Below, piece by piece: positions 33,511-36,206 of a DNA stretch of 36,206 bases. A program made the translations under genes and the position numbers. The notes under the pieces are model-generated. The model searched no databases. It had not been told where the DNA came from and saw only the letters and a list, made by a program, of their open reading frames with translations. Position 1 is the stretch's first letter, and each line of letters starts with the position of its first letter. Origin of the DNA: Ardenticatenaceae bacterium (GTDB lineage: Bacteria; Chloroflexota; Anaerolineae; Ardenticatenales; Ardenticatenaceae); contig JALSKA010000259.1 of NCBI GenBank assembly GCA_026989095.1, positions 1 to 36,206 on the forward strand, written 5' to 3'.

Positions 33511-34224
33511 CTACGACGTGCGCAACTGGAGAGCCTCGGGCACAGAGACGCGCACGCCCGGCCCCATCGTGCTCGCCAGGGCAATCCGGCGGAACATCTG
33601 CCCCTTGGCCCCGCTCGGGCGATTGGCCTGAATGGCCTCGATCATCGTCGCCATGTTCTCGAGCAACGCCTCGTCGCTGAAGCTCACCTTGCCGATGGGC
33701 ACGTGGAGGTTGGCGCTCTTGTCCAAGCGGTACTCCACGCGCCCCTGGCGTGCCTCGCGGATCACGCGGGGCAAGTCCTCCGCCGGCACGACCGTGCCCG
33801 TCTTGGGGCTCGGCATGAGCCCCCGAGGGCCGAGGATGCGTCCCAGCCGGCCGACGATGGGCATCATGTCAGGCGTGGCAATGGCCACGTCGAAATCGGT
33901 CCACCCCTGTTGGATCCGCTTGACCAAGTCGTCGGCGCCGACGAAATCGGCCCCGGCCTCCTCGGCCAGGCGGGCCGCTTCGCCCGTGGCGAAGACCAGC
34001 ACGCGGACTGGCTTGCCCGTGCCGTGGGGCAGCACGACGACGCCGCGCAGTTGCTGGTCGGCCTTGCGCGGGTCCAAGTTGGTGCGGATGTGCAACTCGA
34101 CGGTCTCGTCGAAGTTGGCATACGAGGTATCCTTGACGAGCCGGATGGCCTCCAACGGCGAGTAGTCGCGCGAGCGGTCAATCTTCTTTCGGGCCTCGAC
34201 GTACTTCTTTCCTCGTTTGGCCAT
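33511..34224 (-). CDS. rplA: 50S ribosomal protein L1
   Basis: Binds 23S rRNA at the L1 stalk near the E site and in many bacteria represses the rplK-rplA mRNA. The 237-residue protein begins [18 protein letters not shown], has [20 protein letters not shown] and [18 protein letters not shown], the family signature. ATG 34224, 51 bp after the rplK stop. About 200 bp, holding the L10 leader, separates it from rplJ. Confidence 0.97.
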   Translation of the reverse strand: MAKRGKKYVEARKKIDRSRDYSPLEAIRLVKDTSYANFDETVELHIRTNLDPRKADQQLRGVVVLPHGTGKPVRVLVFATGEAARLAEEAGADFVGADDLVKRIQQGWTDFDVAIATPDMMPIVGRLGRILGPRGLMPSPKTGTVVPAEDLPRVIREARQGRVEYRLDKSANLHVPIGKVSFSDEALLENMATMIEAIQANRPSGAKGQMFRRIALASTMGPGVRVSVPEALQLRTS

Positions 34225-34275
34225 GGGTCACTCCTTGTGGTCGAACGAGTCCAAGACTCTCCCACTGTGTTGATG

Positions 34276-34701
34276 TTAGTCCACCACTTCAATGCCCATG
34301 CTGCGGGCCGTGCCCTCGATCATGCGCATGGCGGCCTCGATGGATGTGGCGTTCAAGTCGGGCATCTTGAGCTCGGCAATCTCGCGAATTTGTTGGCGGG
34401 TCACCGTGCCCACCTTGTTGCGGTTGGGCTCGCCACTTCCTTTCTCAATGCCGGCCGCTTTCTTGAGGAGCGCGGCGGCCGGCGGGGTCTTGGTCACAAA
34501 CGTGAAGGAGCCGTCCTGGTAGACGGTGATTTCGACGGGGATCACCTGCCCCATCTGTGCCTTGGTGCGCGCGTTGTACTCCTTGCAGAACTGCATGATG
34601 TTGACGCCGTGCTGGCCCAAGGCAGGGCCGACAGGCGGCGCCGGGTTGGCCTTGCCGGCCTCCAACTGGAGTTTGATAATCGCCTTCACTTTCTTGGCCA
34701 T
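34276..34701 (-). CDS. rplK: 50S ribosomal protein L11
   Basis: Part of the GTPase-associated centre of the large subunit. The 141-residue protein begins [20 protein letters not shown], has the Pro-rich [16 protein letters not shown] (thiostrepton-site region) and ends [10 protein letters not shown], all as expected. ATG 34701. A pair of competing hairpins stands 22-57 bp upstream, between nusG and this gene. Confidence 0.97.
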   Translation of the reverse strand: MAKKVKAIIKLQLEAGKANPAPPVGPALGQHGVNIMQFCKEYNARTKAQMGQVIPVEITVYQDGSFTFVTKTPPAAALLKKAAGIEKGSGEPNRNKVGTVTRQQIREIAELKMPDLNATSIEAAMRMIEGTARSMGIEVVD

Positions 34702-34717
34702 CGTCCTCCTCTCCGCA

Positions 34718-34758
34718 CAAGAAAGCCCCTTGGTATCAGGGTTCAGGGGCTATACCAA
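34718..34758 (-). promoter_or_regulatory. candidate attenuator between nusG and rplK
   Basis: On the - strand, in order: TTGGTAT, AGCCCCT, GAACCCTG, ATACCAA, AGGGGCT (sharing one A with the unit before), TTTCTTG. TTGGTAT (34758-34752) can pair with ATACCAA (34736-34730), and AGCCCCT (34751-34745) with AGGGGCT (34730-34724). The two stems cannot form together; the second is followed by a short U-rich run like an intrinsic terminator. This is the layout of an antiterminator/terminator switch or of a plain terminator with an extra repeat. Confidence 0.65.
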
Positions 34759-34775
34759 TGGTATTTGGCTCTGGC

Positions 34776-35426
34776 TCAGGTGCGCTCCACTTGGAGGAAG
34801 TCGAGCTCGATGGGCGTCTCGCGCCCGAAGAAGCTCACCAGCACCCGCACCTTGCCCTTCTCGCGGTCGATGTAGTCCACGGTGCCGGGGAAATCCTTGA
34901 AGGGGCCATCGATGATGCGCACCTTATCCCCTTCCCGGAAGTTGATCTTGAACGTGGTGGGCTTCGTCTCCATGCGCTTGAGGATGCGGTCCACTTCCTC
35001 CTGGGAGAGGGGCGTGGGCTGATTGCCCATGCCCACGAAGCCGGTCACGTCGGGGGTGTGACGCACCACGGACCAGGAATCATCGTCCAAGATCATCTGG
35101 ACGAGCACGTAGCCGGGGAAGATACGCCGCTCGACCGTGCGCCGTTGTCCTCCCTTGAGCTCCACCACCTCCTCGGTGGGCACAATGACCTGGAAGATGC
35201 GGTCTTGCATCCCCATTGCCCTGATGCGCTGTTCGAGGTTTTTCTTGACCTTGTTCTCGTACCCCGAGTAGGTGTGAATCACGTACCAGCGCCGGCCGTC
35301 ATCCTCGGCCGCCTCGGCCTCTTCTTGAGGCGGCGCAGGTTCTTTTTCCCCCGAGGGCTCGCCGTCGAGGTTTTCCTCTTCCACGGCCTCTGGGATGCGA
35401 GTTGTCTCTTGGCGCTCTTCCACCAC
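34776..35426 (-). CDS. nusG: transcription antitermination factor NusG
   Basis: Binds RNA polymerase and links it with Rho or the ribosome. The 216-residue protein has an unusual acidic N-terminal tail of about 44 residues, then the NGN domain (RRWYVIHTYSGYENKVKKNL at about 45-64) and the C-terminal KOW domain (FREGDKVRIIDGPFKDFPG). The start is one of two consecutive GTG codons (35426 or 35423), preceded by AAGGTAGAGAACC. The family usually starts a few residues before the NGN domain, so the tail is an addition or the true start is further in; no ATG stands at the domain border. secE precedes it, as is usual. Confidence 0.95.
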   Translation of the reverse strand: MVEERQETTRIPEAVEEENLDGEPSGEKEPAPPQEEAEAAEDDGRRWYVIHTYSGYENKVKKNLEQRIRAMGMQDRIFQVIVPTEEVVELKGGQRRTVERRIFPGYVLVQMILDDDSWSVVRHTPDVTGFVGMGNQPTPLSQEEVDRILKRMETKPTTFKINFREGDKVRIIDGPFKDFPGTVDYIDREKGKVRVLVSFFGRETPIELDFLQVERT

Positions 35427-35528
35427 GGTTCTCTACCTTCGCGAAGTGTTTCGGGAGAGACCTCGCGCCCTCCCGTCCGTTTCACAATTCACAAGGGGAA
35501 CACAGCACGCCTCCGGGCCATACCGTGC

Positions 35529-35747
35529 CTAAAAGGTGACGATCAAGAACTCAACCAGCCGGGAAAAAATGAAGTCGAAGCTTCCCAGGAAGAGGCTGAG
35601 GGCCACGGTGACGGCCGTCACGACTATCGTCAGGTTCACCGCTTGCTCCCGAGTAGGCCACGTCACCTTTCTAAGCTCGGCGCGCACGTCGCGCACGTAA
35701 CGTGTAATCGGATTGGAGTCCTTGGCCGCCGTCCTAGCTTTCGCCAC
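35529..35747 (-). CDS. secE: preprotein translocase subunit SecE
   Basis: Small essential subunit of the SecYEG channel. The 72-residue protein has the typical ITRYVRDVRAELRKVTWPTR amphipathic segment before a single membrane helix at about 39-62. It sits between rpmG and nusG in the normal order. The 102 bp between it and nusG show only weak palindromes (CTTCGCGAAG at 35437-35446). Confidence 0.95.
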   Translation of the reverse strand: MAKARTAAKDSNPITRYVRDVRAELRKVTWPTREQAVNLTIVVTAVTVALSLFLGSFDFIFSRLVEFLIVTF

Positions 35748-35762
35748 GGGATTCCTCCCTCA

Positions 35763-35927
35763 CTACTTCGTTTCCCGGTGTAACGTGTGCCGGCGGCAAC
35801 GTCGGCAGTACTTGCGCAGCTCGAGCCGCTGCGGGTCGTTGCGCCGATTCTTCTGTGTGGTGTAGTTGTGTTCCTTGCACTCCGTACAGGCCAACGTTAT
35901 GACCATGCGGATGGCTTTCTTGGCCAT
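35763..35927 (-). CDS. rpmG: 50S ribosomal protein L33
   Basis: A 54-residue ribosomal protein found by direct translation of the - strand. It begins [20 protein letters not shown], continues [20 protein letters not shown] and ends [14 protein letters not shown]. The two CxxC pairs (residues 14-17 and 41-44) make it a zinc-binding (C+) form of L33. GAGGGTGAAAGC precedes the ATG. It lies between tuf and secE, as in many bacteria. Confidence 0.95.
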   Translation of the reverse strand: MAKKAIRMVITLACTECKEHNYTTQKNRRNDPQRLELRKYCRRCRRHTLHRETK

Positions 35928-35977
35928 GCTTTCACCCTCGAAGAACAGAGGCTTTTGGGTTCACAAACTGCTCCGGC

Positions 35978-36013
35978 AAAACGGGAGGGGGCCCCTTGCC
36001 ACGCCCCCTCCCG
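35978..36013 (-). terminator. intrinsic terminator after tuf
   Basis: CGGGAGGGGGC (35982-35992) and GCCCCCTCCCG (36003-36013) form a perfect 11-bp stem with a 10-base loop; the - strand continues with TTTTG. It stands about 100 bp after the tuf stop. A second hairpin with one bulge (36067-36097, arms GCTCCCGGCACG and CGTGCCCGGGAGC) lies nearer the stop without a U-run. Confidence 0.82.
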
Positions 36014-36111
36014 GAAGACCGTCGTTCCCCTGGTTCTGCCGGCTCACGTCTCGGCCGTAGAGCCCGGCTCCCGGCACGTCCGGGCGTGCCCGGGAGCAGG
36101 CCAAGCCGCGC

Positions 36112-36206
<95 letters not shown>

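Noticed and set aside
34724-34758. True H-type pseudoknot before rplK
   Set aside because: Both crossing loops would have zero bases and the stems share a base, so the two stems are better seen as alternatives.
35928-36111. tRNA gene between tuf and rpmG
   Set aside because: No cloverleaf, TTC-loop or acceptor stem could be found; the space is taken by two hairpins, one an intrinsic terminator.

Overview
The window reads as the chromosome of a GC-rich bacterium, most likely a member of the Chloroflexota (perhaps the Ardenticatenia/Anaerolineae side). The phylum call rests on gene content and protein style: a dcw cluster with mraZ, a deoxyhypusine-synthase-like enzyme beside agmatinase, an acidic TPR protein with repeated PDWL motifs, and GTG/TTG starts. 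It is an inference, not a measured placement. No phage, IS element, CRISPR array, tRNA or rRNA was seen; this is a core housekeeping region.

Left part (1-5 kb): three overlapping or closely packed + strand genes (deoxyhypusine-synthase-like protein, cut by the window edge; speB; cobS) converge on a - strand pair, a pterin carbinolamine dehydratase with its own promoter and a predicted ABC-class ATPase that follows ftsZ.

Centre (5-22.8 kb, all - strand): an almost complete division and cell wall (dcw) cluster. In transcription order it is mraZ, rsmH, ftsL-like, ftsI-type PBP, murF, mraY, murD, ftsW, murG, a CvpA-like membrane protein, murC, a 77-residue unknown ORF, murB, ddl, ftsQ, ftsA, ftsZ, then the ATPase. 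murE is missing from its usual place. The mraZ promoter is very clear: TTGCAA, 17 bp, TACAAT, with four 10-bp direct repeats of TGGGNNNNNN type starting at the -10 element (a MraZ operator), then a 17-bp perfect palindrome and a GAAC-N4-GTTC (LexA-like) element just before the start codon. A small eight-cysteine protein with its own promoter lies upstream.

Right-centre (23.3-32.3 kb): uvrC overlapping a methyltransferase-like gene, an acyl-CoA synthetase, an acidic TPR protein behind a long structured leader, a 1-pyrroline-5-carboxylate dehydrogenase (- strand) and a DUF58 protein (+ strand). The divergent region between the last two carries four same-direction DnaA-box sequences spaced 22, 22 and 20 bp, the most surprising signal in the window.

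Right end (32.3-36.2 kb, - strand): tuf (3' end only), rpmG, secE, nusG, rplK, rplA, rplJ, rplL. It has an intrinsic terminator after tuf, two mutually exclusive hairpins before rplK, an L10-type leader with an intrinsic terminator before rplJ, and a terminator hairpin after rplL.
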